A stretch of 29,625 nt of DNA from Candidatus Parcubacteria bacterium (GTDB taxonomy: Bacteria > Patescibacteriota > Patescibacteriia > UBA1558 > GWA2-36-10), in assembly GCA_003599205.1 (NCBI GenBank), contig QZJA01000007.1:1-29625 (forward strand). Direction: 5' to 3'. The notes beneath the pieces are model-generated. The model did no database searches. It was not told where the DNA came from and saw only the letters and a program-made list of their open reading frames with translations. Of the stretch, positions 15,521-22,290 are shown piece after piece. Position 1 is the first letter of the stretch. Every line of letters begins with the position of its first letter. Position numbers and translations under genes: made by a program.

Positions 15521-15597
15521 GGGGTACGTAGCTCAGTTGGCAGAGCAGCGGATTGTGGTTCCGCTTGTCACGGGTTCGAATCCCGTCGTACCCCCCA
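15521..15597 (+). tRNA. tRNA-His (anticodon GTG)
   Basis: Complete cloverleaf with encoded CCA (15595-15597). The acceptor stem GGGTACG/CGTACCC is preceded by the extra G(-1) at 15521 opposite C73, the identity element of tRNA-His. The anticodon GTG is at 15555-15557 in stem GCGGA/TCCGC; the T-arm is CGGGTTCGAATCCCG. It sits directly downstream of hisS. Confidence 0.97.
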
Positions 15598-15604
15598 TCT
15601 ATAC

Positions 15605-15631
15605 GGTCTTGCTTCGGCAAGACCTATTTTT
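15605..15631 (+). terminator. Terminator after tRNA-His
   Basis: GGTCTTGC (15605-15612), UUCG tetraloop, GCAAGACC (15617-15624), then TATTTTTTT. Confidence 0.9.
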
Positions 15632-15654
15632 TTAGATAAAAAGGAAAATAAAAG

Positions 15655-15673
15655 ATCCCATCATTGATGGGAT
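15655..15673 (-). terminator. Terminator of the AstE-like gene
   Basis: ATCCCATCA (15655-15663) pairs with TGATGGGAT (15665-15673). On the minus strand CTTTTATTTT follows. It lies just after the stop of the minus-strand gene. Confidence 0.7.
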
Positions 15674-15678
15674 TTCGC

Positions 15679-16533
15679 TTATTCTTCTACGCCTAGGATA
15701 AAGGCTTCCTCGTTGGGTTTCTTACAGTCGTGAGGGAAAATGATAACGCAGTCTTGCTCAGCATGGACTTCTTGGTCGCCGTCGTGACCAAGCAAAGTGC
15801 CAGTAGCAATAGGCTGGAAGTCGGCGAATTCGTTTGCCAAGTGGAAGTTAGTAGCGGTCTTGTGGATATGGTTGGCCCAGATGCGCCTTTGTTGGAGTTG
15901 AGTCGGGGGATAATTCGGGTGCAGATCAATGCAACCGAATTCCGCTAGGAAGATCATAACAGCTTCAAAAGCGCGATCGGGAGCTTTAGGGTCGTTGTGG
16001 AAACCGCATTCAATACAAATGCCGAAGTTGCGACCAGGCGGATTTTGGTTGACGAAGTAGTCAGTACCGCCGGCTTCAATCACATCCCAGCCGCGGGAGA
16101 CGATGCCAACAGGTAGCTTGGCAGCGATCGGGTAAGAGTGTGGCTCACAAATGATAAAAGGCGTGCTCTGGGGGTTCATGCTGGAGTGAAGATCAAGTAG
16201 GGCGTGACTTTCGGACAAATAGGGCATAAGTCGCCGAGCACGCTCAGCTTCATAGGTCATGAGTTCTTCGATCGTGTAGGTATCGTTGGAGCGGAAAGCG
16301 CGATTGAGATTGAGTTGGATTTGACGCTGGTTCTGTCCGATGGCAGCGATATTAGCAAAGATAACATTGAGGTTACCGGAGTTTATGACTAGTTGGCGCG
16401 TCTTGAGGAGTGATATCAAACGGACAGCGGCTAGAATACCGCCGATTTCGTTGCCGTGAACGCCGGCCATGATAGTAACAGTCGGGCCAGCTTGTTGACC
16501 GTCAAAAGTGAAAATACTGGGGTCGTTTTTCAT
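15679..16533 (-). CDS. Succinylglutamate desuccinylase/aspartoacylase-family (M14-like) zinc hydrolase
   Basis: 284 aa. The zinc site fits the AstE/AspA branch of the M14 carboxypeptidase fold: AGVHGNEIGG (His26, Glu29), DLHSS (His116) and the proposed catalytic Glu175 in CIECGFHND. LNLNRAF (Asn77, Arg78) probably contacts the substrate. The family removes acyl groups from N-acyl amino acids, or carboxypeptidase-type substrates; the substrate here is unknown. The ATG at 16533 has AAGGAGGT 5 nt upstream (16546-16539) and a near-consensus promoter at 16614-16586. Its leader is shared with the PRTase-like gene at 18439-19293. Codon use is GC-richer than in neighbouring AT-rich genes. Confidence 0.8.
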   Translation of the reverse strand: MKNDPSIFTFDGQQAGPTVTIMAGVHGNEIGGILAAVRLISLLKTRQLVINSGNLNVIFANIAAIGQNQRQIQLNLNRAFRSNDTYTIEELMTYEAERARRLMPYLSESHALLDLHSSMNPQSTPFIICEPHSYPIAAKLPVGIVSRGWDVIEAGGTDYFVNQNPPGRNFGICIECGFHNDPKAPDRAFEAVMIFLAEFGCIDLHPNYPPTQLQQRRIWANHIHKTATNFHLANEFADFQPIATGTLLGHDGDQEVHAEQDCVIIFPHDCKKPNEEAFILGVEE

Positions 16534-16614
16534 GTTTCACCTCCTTTTCGAGGTTTGGCGTTTTAAAGGACGGGGGGTGTTGGCTATTATTGCCTTGCTA
16601 TAAAAATTTGTCAA
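16534..16614 (-). promoter_or_regulatory. Promoter and conserved leader A (AstE-like gene)
   Basis: Minus strand: TTGACA (16614-16609), 17 nt, AATAAT (16591-16586). The leader contains CCCCCCGTCC, then CCAAACCTC and AGGAGGTGAAA. ACCTC can pair with GAGGT across a 6-nt loop, hiding the Shine-Dalgarno site. The same order of elements occurs at 19294-19378. Confidence 0.7.
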
Positions 16615-16626
16615 TTAATTGACAAA
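16607..16626. promoter_or_regulatory. 20-bp perfect palindrome joining two divergent -35 boxes
   Basis: TTTGTCAATT followed by AATTGACAAA. Its arms contain the -35 boxes of the minus-strand AstE-like promoter (16614-16609) and of the plus-strand HAD promoter (TTGACA 16619-16624, then TATTAT 16643-16648). It is a possible shared operator. Confidence 0.5.
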
Positions 16627-16693
16627 CGGCGGTATTTTTTTGTATTATAATGGCACCTGTACATTTAAGTTTGGTCAGTGAAAGGAGCAATAA

Positions 16694-17524
16694 ATGGCGA
16701 AGAAAAGAAAGTTAGTTTTGTGCGACGTGGATAAGACAATCGTTGGAGTTGATTATAAGCCAAATAGTCCTGATTTTTTTGACTCTATTTTGTCTTTTCA
16801 AAGCGATGATATGTTGATTGGTCTCAATTCCGATTCGCCAATGTTGAGGATGCAGCAATGGGCAACTGATTTCGGCATGCGCGGTCCTATCATATCCGAG
16901 CTCGGAGGCGTTATCTCTTATCAGGGCAAGACTATTTTTCTAAGGGATAACGATCCCTGGTCCAAGCTATTTTCCTTGGTCGTCAATCGTATTCGCTTAG
17001 CTTTTCCTGAGATTCGTCTTTTGATTTGCGACCCGACGGCATTCGTTCGTGATGTAGGGGAGATAGATAGCCCCGACAGCGACTGGGTGATCTTGAATTC
17101 GCTGCGCATGGTCAGCTTTGCCTGTCTTTTTCGCAAGCTGGTTGATCGCCGTCTGGTGATTAATAATGATCTGAGCGAATTGGTTTCCAAATTCGTATTG
17201 TCAATAGTTGACGAAATCGGCATGAGACCATACCTATCTCAACCAGATATAAACCACGACTATGGCATCATGATCCTTCACGAAAAAGGAGCTAGTAAGT
17301 CCTGGGCCATTGATGATATCAAGCGGATGTTTCCTGATAGTCAGATATACATGATCGGTGATAGTATGGGCGATTTTATGGCCGATGAATCTATCTTGCA
17401 ATGCGCTGTCGGCAACGCATCTGCTGAGTACAAAAGTCACTGCCAGCCAGAATTAGTGGCGCCAGCAAACAAAGAGTTCACCAGAGGTGTCGAACACTTG
17501 CTTGCTCGTATTGCCAAGATCTAA
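16694..17524 (+). CDS. HAD-superfamily hydrolase (Cof/sucrose-phosphatase-like)
   Basis: 276 aa. Motif I is DVDKT (Asp11, Asp13), motif II LNSDS (about 44-48), motif III Lys202 in GASKSWAI, motif IV GDSMGDFMAD (222-231). The large insert between motifs II and III (about 60-190) fits a C2-capped phosphatase such as Cof, sucrose-6-phosphate or mannosylglycerate phosphatases; the substrate is unknown. ATG 16694 has AAAGGAG 7 nt upstream. It is transcribed divergently from the AstE-like gene through a shared palindromic promoter region. A terminator follows at 17528-17550. Confidence 0.82.
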   Translation: MAKKRKLVLCDVDKTIVGVDYKPNSPDFFDSILSFQSDDMLIGLNSDSPMLRMQQWATDFGMRGPIISELGGVISYQGKTIFLRDNDPWSKLFSLVVNRIRLAFPEIRLLICDPTAFVRDVGEIDSPDSDWVILNSLRMVSFACLFRKLVDRRLVINNDLSELVSKFVLSIVDEIGMRPYLSQPDINHDYGIMILHEKGASKSWAIDDIKRMFPDSQIYMIGDSMGDFMADESILQCAVGNASAEYKSHCQPELVAPANKEFTRGVEHLLARIAKI

Positions 17525-17527
17525 TCT

Positions 17528-17550
17528 CCCGTAAATTTTACGGGTCTTTT
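17528..17550 (+). terminator. Terminator after the HAD gene
   Basis: CCCGTA and TACGGG pair around AATT, followed by TCTTTT. Confidence 0.75.
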
Positions 17551-17595
17551 AATAAAAAATATGGTATTATATAGTTAATAATTATTTATAAATTT

Positions 17596-18378
17596 ATGTC
17601 ATTACAACCACATCTAAAATGCCAAGAGGGAGATGTCTCAAAATATGTCTTATTGCCAGGAGATCCTAAAAGAGTTTTGAAGATAATTGAATTTTTTGAT
17701 AAAGCTGAGAAAGTAGCAGAAAATAGAGAGATGCTCACTTATAGAGGGGCTTATAAAGGTTTGGACATAACAGTTACTTCAACCGGTATGGGCTGTCCTT
17801 CAGCTGCTATTGCTTTGGAAGAGTTGGCCAACATTGGTGCTGAGGTTTTTGTCAGAATCGGTACTTGTGGTACTTTAAAAGAAGGCGTGGACTATGGTGA
17901 TATAATCATACCAACAGCCGCCATTAGAGCAGAGGGGACTACCAAGGAATATATTGCTCCTGAGTTTCCAGCGGTAGCTGATCTTGATATCTTAAATAGC
18001 TTAATAGCTTCAGCCAAAGAAAATAAAATACCGCATCATGTCGGTATCAATAGAACTCATGATGCTTTTTATGAACATTTAGATAATATGTTGAGATGGG
18101 GTAATATCTTCAAAGACAAGAGAATGTCTGTCTGGCCTTCACCAGTAATAAGCTCCGAGATGGAATGTTCGGCTGTATTTTTGATTGCTCATTTGCGTGG
18201 TTTGAAAGCTGGTGCTGTCTTGGCGGTAAATACTTTAGAGCCTTTAAATAAAATTGTTGACGATCCAGATTTAATCTATCATTTAGAAGAATCGCCTAAT
18301 GCTGCCAAAGGTTTGGAAAGAGCAATCCAGACAGCTCTTGATGGATTGGTCATCTTTGATAAAAATAATAAAAAATAA
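17596..18378 (+). CDS. Uridine phosphorylase-like nucleoside phosphorylase (PNP_UDP_1)
   Basis: 260 aa enzyme of the NP-I family, cleaving nucleosides with phosphate to base and pentose-1-phosphate. Seen: VLLPGDPKRV (phosphate-binding loop), TSTGMGCPSAAIALEEL, FVRIGTCGTL and the nucleoside-site motif SSEMECSAVF. The hexameric Udp subgroup (uridine phosphorylase) fits best from ENREMLTYRG and RIGTCGTL; purine specificity cannot be excluded. No Shine-Dalgarno site. It converges on the PRTase-like gene with a shared terminator. Together they suggest nucleoside or base salvage, expected in a Patescibacterium with few biosynthetic pathways (inference). Confidence 0.87.
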   Translation: MSLQPHLKCQEGDVSKYVLLPGDPKRVLKIIEFFDKAEKVAENREMLTYRGAYKGLDITVTSTGMGCPSAAIALEELANIGAEVFVRIGTCGTLKEGVDYGDIIIPTAAIRAEGTTKEYIAPEFPAVADLDILNSLIASAKENKIPHHVGINRTHDAFYEHLDNMLRWGNIFKDKRMSVWPSPVISSEMECSAVFLIAHLRGLKAGAVLAVNTLEPLNKIVDDPDLIYHLEESPNAAKGLERAIQTALDGLVIFDKNNKK

Positions 18379-18402
18379 TTTTTATATTTTCTAGATAAAA
18401 AC

Positions 18403-18428
18403 AAGCCGTAGTCACTACGGCTTTTTTG
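18403..18428. terminator. Bidirectional terminator between the convergent salvage genes
   Basis: AAGCCGTAG (18403-18411) pairs with CTACGGCTT (18415-18423) around TCA, with a T-run on the plus strand and TTGTTTTTA on the minus strand. Confidence 0.85.
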
Positions 18429-18438
18429 ATTGCTCGCG

Positions 18439-19293
18439 CTACAACTGCTTGAGCGTCTGATGAAGATAGTCCACCAAAGTGGTATCATCGTCAGGCGCGC
18501 TGACAGGCAGCTGAGGAACCTCAGACAGTTTGATCTGGGGATTAACCATCTCCCAGAAATTGATAGAAAGGGCAAGGCACTGTTTGGAGAAAGGAACGAC
18601 GTGTTCCGGCGGGATGGAGGCCCAGTCCTTAGGCTTGCCCCACGGCAAGACATAGTGCATGGATCTCCTGACCGGTTTGCCGACAACAGCTCGGCCTCCG
18701 TAGGGGATGCCGATGACGAAGTCGCGTTCGCAGACTTCATCGATCACGTCTTCGTAGGTGAGGACTCCCGACACTTTGATGCCGGAGTTGGAAATGATTT
18801 CGTGACCTTTGCTGATAACGATGCAGGCAATGACTTCCCTGATGTTGATGTCTTTCTTCTTCAGGGGATTGACCAAATCCATGGTACTCACTCCGGAGAA
18901 GATGACATCGTCAATCAGGGTATAGTCTCCAGGAGGAATCCTGGCAATCTGCTCTTGGGTAGACAGGTACTGGTGCCGACTGGTCAGTCCGGGCGTACTT
19001 TTTCCGTCGGGCAGGACAGCTCTGGTGACTTCGATGGTGTGGGCGGGGGTGTGAGAGCCGCGATAAGTGCGGTTCTGCCAAATGTTGGGTCGGGGGCTTC
19101 GGGACACCATTTCCGCCAGACTAGCAGTCATTGCTTCGTTGGAGATAAAGTGGATTTCGTTTTCCGGAAAAACAGTCTGCAGGATCCTGGTAAGACCGAT
19201 CTCAATCAGTTCTTGCGCTTCGCTAGGAGCAATGATGCCGGCCTGCCTGAGCAGGTCGCAAGCATCTTGGGAGACGACATAGGGGGTTTTCAT
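18439..19293 (-). CDS. Phosphoribosyltransferase-like protein
   Basis: 284 aa from ATG 19293. A GTG at 19302 would extend the frame but overlaps the Shine-Dalgarno site AGGAGGT (19307-19301), so the ATG 7 nt downstream is the start. The key motif TLIDDVIFSGVST (about 125-137) is the PRPP-binding loop of type I phosphoribosyltransferases (hydrophobics, two acids, then S/T-G). Extra N- and C-terminal regions (about 1-85 and 200-284) do not match a common PRTase, so base specificity is unknown; the acceptor could be a pyrimidine or purine. Codon use is GC-rich. It shares promoter and leader with the AstE-like gene at 15679-16533. Confidence 0.68.
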   Translation of the reverse strand: MKTPYVVSQDACDLLRQAGIIAPSEAQELIEIGLTRILQTVFPENEIHFISNEAMTASLAEMVSRSPRPNIWQNRTYRGSHTPAHTIEVTRAVLPDGKSTPGLTSRHQYLSTQEQIARIPPGDYTLIDDVIFSGVSTMDLVNPLKKKDINIREVIACIVISKGHEIISNSGIKVSGVLTYEDVIDEVCERDFVIGIPYGGRAVVGKPVRRSMHYVLPWGKPKDWASIPPEHVVPFSKQCLALSINFWEMVNPQIKLSEVPQLPVSAPDDDTTLVDYLHQTLKQL

Positions 19294-19378
19294 TTTTTTC
19301 ACCTCCTCTCTGAGGTTTGGAGTTTCAAGGGACGGGGGATTTACTAGCCATTATTACTTTATTATAAAAATTTGTCAA
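19294..19378 (-). promoter_or_regulatory. Promoter and conserved leader B (PRTase-like gene)
   Basis: Minus strand: TTGACA (19378-19373), 17 nt, AATAAT (19355-19350), then CCCCCGTCC, CCAAACCTC and AGGAGGTGAAA in the same order and spacing as leader A. ACCTC pairs with GAGGT across AGAGAG, again masking the Shine-Dalgarno site. Confidence 0.7.
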
Positions 19379-19399
19379 TTTTTTTGTAAAATAAAATGA

Positions 19400-19428
19400 T
19401 TGACAATTGTCATATTTTATAGCATACT
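19400..19428 (+). promoter_or_regulatory. Promoter of the histidine ammonia-lyase gene
   Basis: TTGACA (19400-19405), 17 nt, CATACT (19423-19428). A 12-bp perfect palindrome TGACAATTGTCA (19401-19412) covers the -35 region and may be an operator. Confidence 0.55.
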
Positions 19429-19456
19429 AAAGCCATTAATATTAACTATTAATTTT

Positions 19457-21010
19457 ATGGAACCAAGTCATCATGAGCTAGTTATTGGTGATCGTCCTCT
19501 GACAATTGAGAATGTGGTCAAAGTAGCTAGATACAAAAACATTAAGATTTCTTTGTCCAAAAAGACAATTAAGAACATTGAAAAAGCTAGAAAAGTAGTG
19601 GACGACATTGTTGATGGTGAAAAGATAGTTTATGGAGTTACTACTGGTTTTGGTATGTTTAAAAATAAAGTTATTTCATCTGATGATGTAAAGACCTTAC
19701 AGAAAAATCTTATCCGTAGCCATGCTATTGGAACGGGTTCATATTTTTCTGAGGAAGTTGTCAGAGCCGCTATTTTGATTCGCATAAATTCTCTATCACA
19801 CGGTCACTCGGGAATTAGGCCAGTAGTTATTGAAGCACTTATCAATCTACTTAACTATGGTATTTATCCTTATGTGCCGGCCAAGGGTTCGGTTGGCGCT
19901 TCTGGTGATCTAGCACCTTTGTCACATCTGATGTTAGTTATTATGGGTGAAGGAGAAGTAATAGTTGATGGCAAGCGTCAGTCTTCAGAAGAAATTCTTC
20001 AAGCCAACGGTATTGAGCCAATAGTTTTGGAAGCCAAAGAAGGCTTGGCTTTGAATAATGGTACTTCATTTATGACTGGCATTGCTTGTCTCAATGTCTA
20101 TGATGCTGAACTTTTGTCCAAGTCATATGATTTGGTTTTGGCTCTTAGTCTAGAAGGTTTAGCCGGCACCTTAGCGGCCTATGAAGAGCGGGTGCACAAG
20201 TTGCGTCCACATCGTGGCCAGATGGACTGTGCCAAAAATGTGTACAGTATTTTGCATGACAGTAAAATAATTTCTAGTTACAATCGTCAGGAAAGAGTCC
20301 AAGATTCATATAGCTTGCGTTGTGCTCCTCAAGTACAGGGGGCAGTCAAAGATTCTATTGCTCACGTCAGAAAGGTAGTAGATATAGAAATAAATTCTAC
20401 TACTGATAATCCGCTTATTTTCAATGATGACAACGAAGCAGTCTCAGCTGGGCATTTTCATGGTGAGCCAATATCTATCGCTATGGATTTTTTATCTATA
20501 GCCGTAGCAGAATTGGGTAGTATTTCTGAACGTCGTCAGGCCAAGATGCTAGATATCGCCAACAGCGAAGGCTTGCCGGCATTTTTGACTGACTCAGAGC
20601 GAGCGGGATTAAATAGTGGCTACATGATAGCTCAGTACACTTCGGCTGCCTTGGTAGCAGAAAATAAAGTCTTGGCTCATCCTGTTTGTGTGGACTCTAT
20701 CCCGACTTCAGCCAACTCCGAAGATCACGTCAGCTTTGGTACTATTGCCGCTCGTCAGGCTAGAGAAATAATCAATAATGTTTTTGATATTTTGACTATG
20801 GAAGCTATGCTCGCTGCTCAAGCTTTGGATTATAGAGGGCCAGAGCATATGGCCGAAGGAAGTCGCTTCTTGTTTGATATGATCCGAGTCAGAGTAGAAG
20901 TTTTGGAGGATGATAGAATCTTGTATAAAGATTTGCAAGCATTAAAGCCCGATTTCAAGTCAGGCAGAATACTCAATTCTTACCAAGAAAAATTTGGAAA
21001 ATTAGCTTAA
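19457..21010 (+). CDS. hutH: Histidine ammonia-lyase (MIO-dependent lyase)
   Basis: 517 aa, close to the family length, from ATG 19457. It deaminates histidine to urocanate and ammonia. The MIO prosthetic group forms from Ala148-Ser149-Gly150 in GSVGASGDLAPLSH. The selectivity pair is Ser-His (88-89, in LIRSHAIG), as in HutH, rather than His-Leu (tyrosine lyase) or Phe-Leu (phenylalanine lyase). Also seen: VYGVTTGFG (catalytic Tyr59), YSLRCAPQVQGA, TDNPLIF and EDHVSFGTIAARQA. No other hut genes are nearby. Aminomutase activity cannot be excluded from sequence alone. A 12-bp terminator stem follows at 21037-21072. Confidence 0.88.
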   Translation: MEPSHHELVIGDRPLTIENVVKVARYKNIKISLSKKTIKNIEKARKVVDDIVDGEKIVYGVTTGFGMFKNKVISSDDVKTLQKNLIRSHAIGTGSYFSEEVVRAAILIRINSLSHGHSGIRPVVIEALINLLNYGIYPYVPAKGSVGASGDLAPLSHLMLVIMGEGEVIVDGKRQSSEEILQANGIEPIVLEAKEGLALNNGTSFMTGIACLNVYDAELLSKSYDLVLALSLEGLAGTLAAYEERVHKLRPHRGQMDCAKNVYSILHDSKIISSYNRQERVQDSYSLRCAPQVQGAVKDSIAHVRKVVDIEINSTTDNPLIFNDDNEAVSAGHFHGEPISIAMDFLSIAVAELGSISERRQAKMLDIANSEGLPAFLTDSERAGLNSGYMIAQYTSAALVAENKVLAHPVCVDSIPTSANSEDHVSFGTIAARQAREIINNVFDILTMEAMLAAQALDYRGPEHMAEGSRFLFDMIRVRVEVLEDDRILYKDLQALKPDFKSGRILNSYQEKFGKLA

Positions 21011-21036
21011 AATTTATAATTAAAGTATAAAAATTT

Positions 21037-21072
21037 AAATTCCTTCTTGTAAAAGAGAGGGAATTTTTTTTT
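21037..21072 (+). terminator. Terminator after hutH
   Basis: A 12-bp stem (21037-21048 with 21055-21066, two G-T pairs) around GTAAAA, then a long T-run that runs into the next promoter. Confidence 0.8.
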
Positions 21073-21099
21073 GACATGTTTTTAAATAATTGTTATTAT
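21071..21099 (+). promoter_or_regulatory. Promoter of the peptide-radical SAM-tyrS operon
   Basis: TTGACA (21071-21076), 17 nt, TATTAT (21094-21099). The leader of about 70 nt contains CTAT/ATAG and other short complementary blocks, plus a possible 14-codon upstream ORF (21110-21154). Confidence 0.7.
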
Positions 21100-21174
21100 T
21101 AAGACGTCTATGTTAATGGAGCCGTCTATTGGGATAGCCGTCGTTTATATCTAATCAGTTTAAATATAAGAATT

Positions 21175-21282
21175 ATGAAGGAAGCAAAAAACACTTCAAA
21201 AAAAGCCTTAGCTTTGAAGAAGAAAGTTTCAAGAGCTAAAGACAATGTAAGGGAGTTAGGATATTCAACCGACTCTTGTTAG
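21175..21282 (+). CDS. 35-aa peptide, candidate RiPP precursor
   Basis: ATG 21175 to TAG 21280-21282. The peptide has a Lys-rich, helix-prone N-terminal part (starts MKEAKNTSKK; 8 Lys in the first 22 residues), then RELGYSTDSC, ending in Cys35. It contains one Tyr, one Gly and one Cys, all in the last seven residues. That is the leader-plus-short-core layout expected of a radical SAM-modified peptide. It sits between a strong promoter and the radical SAM gene, 6 nt upstream and in the same frame across the TAG. It resembles no precursor family I can name. It could instead be a regulatory leader peptide or a chance ORF. Confidence 0.6.
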   Translation: MKEAKNTSKKALALKKKVSRAKDNVRELGYSTDSC

Positions 21283-21288
21283 AGAGTT

Positions 21289-22290
21289 ATGTTTGAAAAG
21301 CCAACTATACTTAGTTTTAGCATTATAGTGACTAATAGGTGCAATGCTAATTGCACCTATTGTCATTTCTATGGTCTGGACAAAAGTATAAAAAAAGATA
21401 AATTGTTTTTGGATATAGACGATGAAACATATGATCTATATTTATTATTTTTAAAGGATTTAAAAAAATATTTTAAAAGTAGTAAAAATTTATTATTTCA
21501 ATTTAGATTTTCGGGAGGAGACCCATTGGTTCTGGGCACTAGATTGTTTGACTTAGTGGATCGTGGTTATAAAACTATTGGTATTAAACCATATATATTG
21601 ACTAATGGGTTGGCTATAAATGATAGGTGGATTAAAGAAGCTAAAAAACATAAAATAAAAAATTTATTAGTTTCTATAGAGAATCCAATAGATTCTGACC
21701 CTGGAGCACCAAATCCCGATTTGATAATTGATAAAATTAAAAGATTTAATAGTAAAGAATTGCCTATAATCCCAGGAGTTTGTATTGTAAGAAATAAAGA
21801 CTTTAAAAATTTGTATAATATATGTAAATATTTTTATGATAAATTAGGGGTTATACCTGTTATAAGTGAATTAAATTTTCAGTCTTTTGAAATCCCTAGT
21901 GAGCAGGAGTACCAAGATTTATATAAAAATATAAAGAAAATAGTTAAAGAATTTTATAATAAAACACAGTTAGTTTTGTTCCCCTATATATCTCCTGAGA
22001 TTTCTTATTCTGGTCTGGAGCAATATCTTTTAGAGCTAGATATATATAATAGAAAGTACAGCTTAAATAAAAACGATTCTGTAGATAGAAAACTTAATTT
22101 AGTGTATAATCAGATAGAAAAAAGCTACCCTAAAGTTGGTTGTAGTAATGAGAGCTGTGATTGGTTTGAATTTTGCCAAAATTATAAATGGGTATGGACA
22201 AAAACTTTTAATGATATAAGCTTAGAAGATAAAAAGAAGTCTTATTGTAGGCTGAAAAAAGTAATAAATCAAGCATTTTATGAAGCTTAG
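21289..22290 (+). CDS. Radical SAM enzyme with C-terminal cysteine cluster
   Basis: 333 aa. The radical SAM 4Fe-4S motif is CNANCTYC (Cys18, 22, 25) and SGGDP (75-79) is the SAM-binding GGE-type motif. A C-terminal cluster Cys285-X4-Cys290-X5-Cys296-X23-Cys320 (CSNESCDWFEFC, then YC) looks like a SPASM/twitch-type auxiliary Fe-S domain, typical of peptide-modifying enzymes. Codons are AT-rich (many ATA, AGA). The gene lies 6 nt after the 35-aa peptide and overlaps the tyrS start by 11 nt, so all three are probably co-transcribed and coupled. The reaction is unknown; a tRNA- or sugar-modifying role is the main alternative. Confidence 0.82.
   Translation: MFEKPTILSFSIIVTNRCNANCTYCHFYGLDKSIKKDKLFLDIDDETYDLYLLFLKDLKKYFKSSKNLLFQFRFSGGDPLVLGTRLFDLVDRGYKTIGIKPYILTNGLAINDRWIKEAKKHKIKNLLVSIENPIDSDPGAPNPDLIIDKIKRFNSKELPIIPGVCIVRNKDFKNLYNICKYFYDKLGVIPVISELNFQSFEIPSEQEYQDLYKNIKKIVKEFYNKTQLVLFPYISPEISYSGLEQYLLELDIYNRKYSLNKNDSVDRKLNLVYNQIEKSYPKVGCSNESCDWFEFCQNYKWVWTKTFNDISLEDKKKSYCRLKKVINQAFYEA

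Noticed and set aside
18430..19347. A 305-aa plus-strand ORF antisense to the PRTase-like gene
   Set aside because: The minus-strand gene has a Shine-Dalgarno site, promoter, terminator and a PRPP-loop motif; the plus-strand frame has none.
21110..21154. 14-codon ORF in the leader of the peptide operon
   Set aside because: It is too short to support on its own and overlaps complementary segments of the leader; it is mentioned only as a possible leader ORF.
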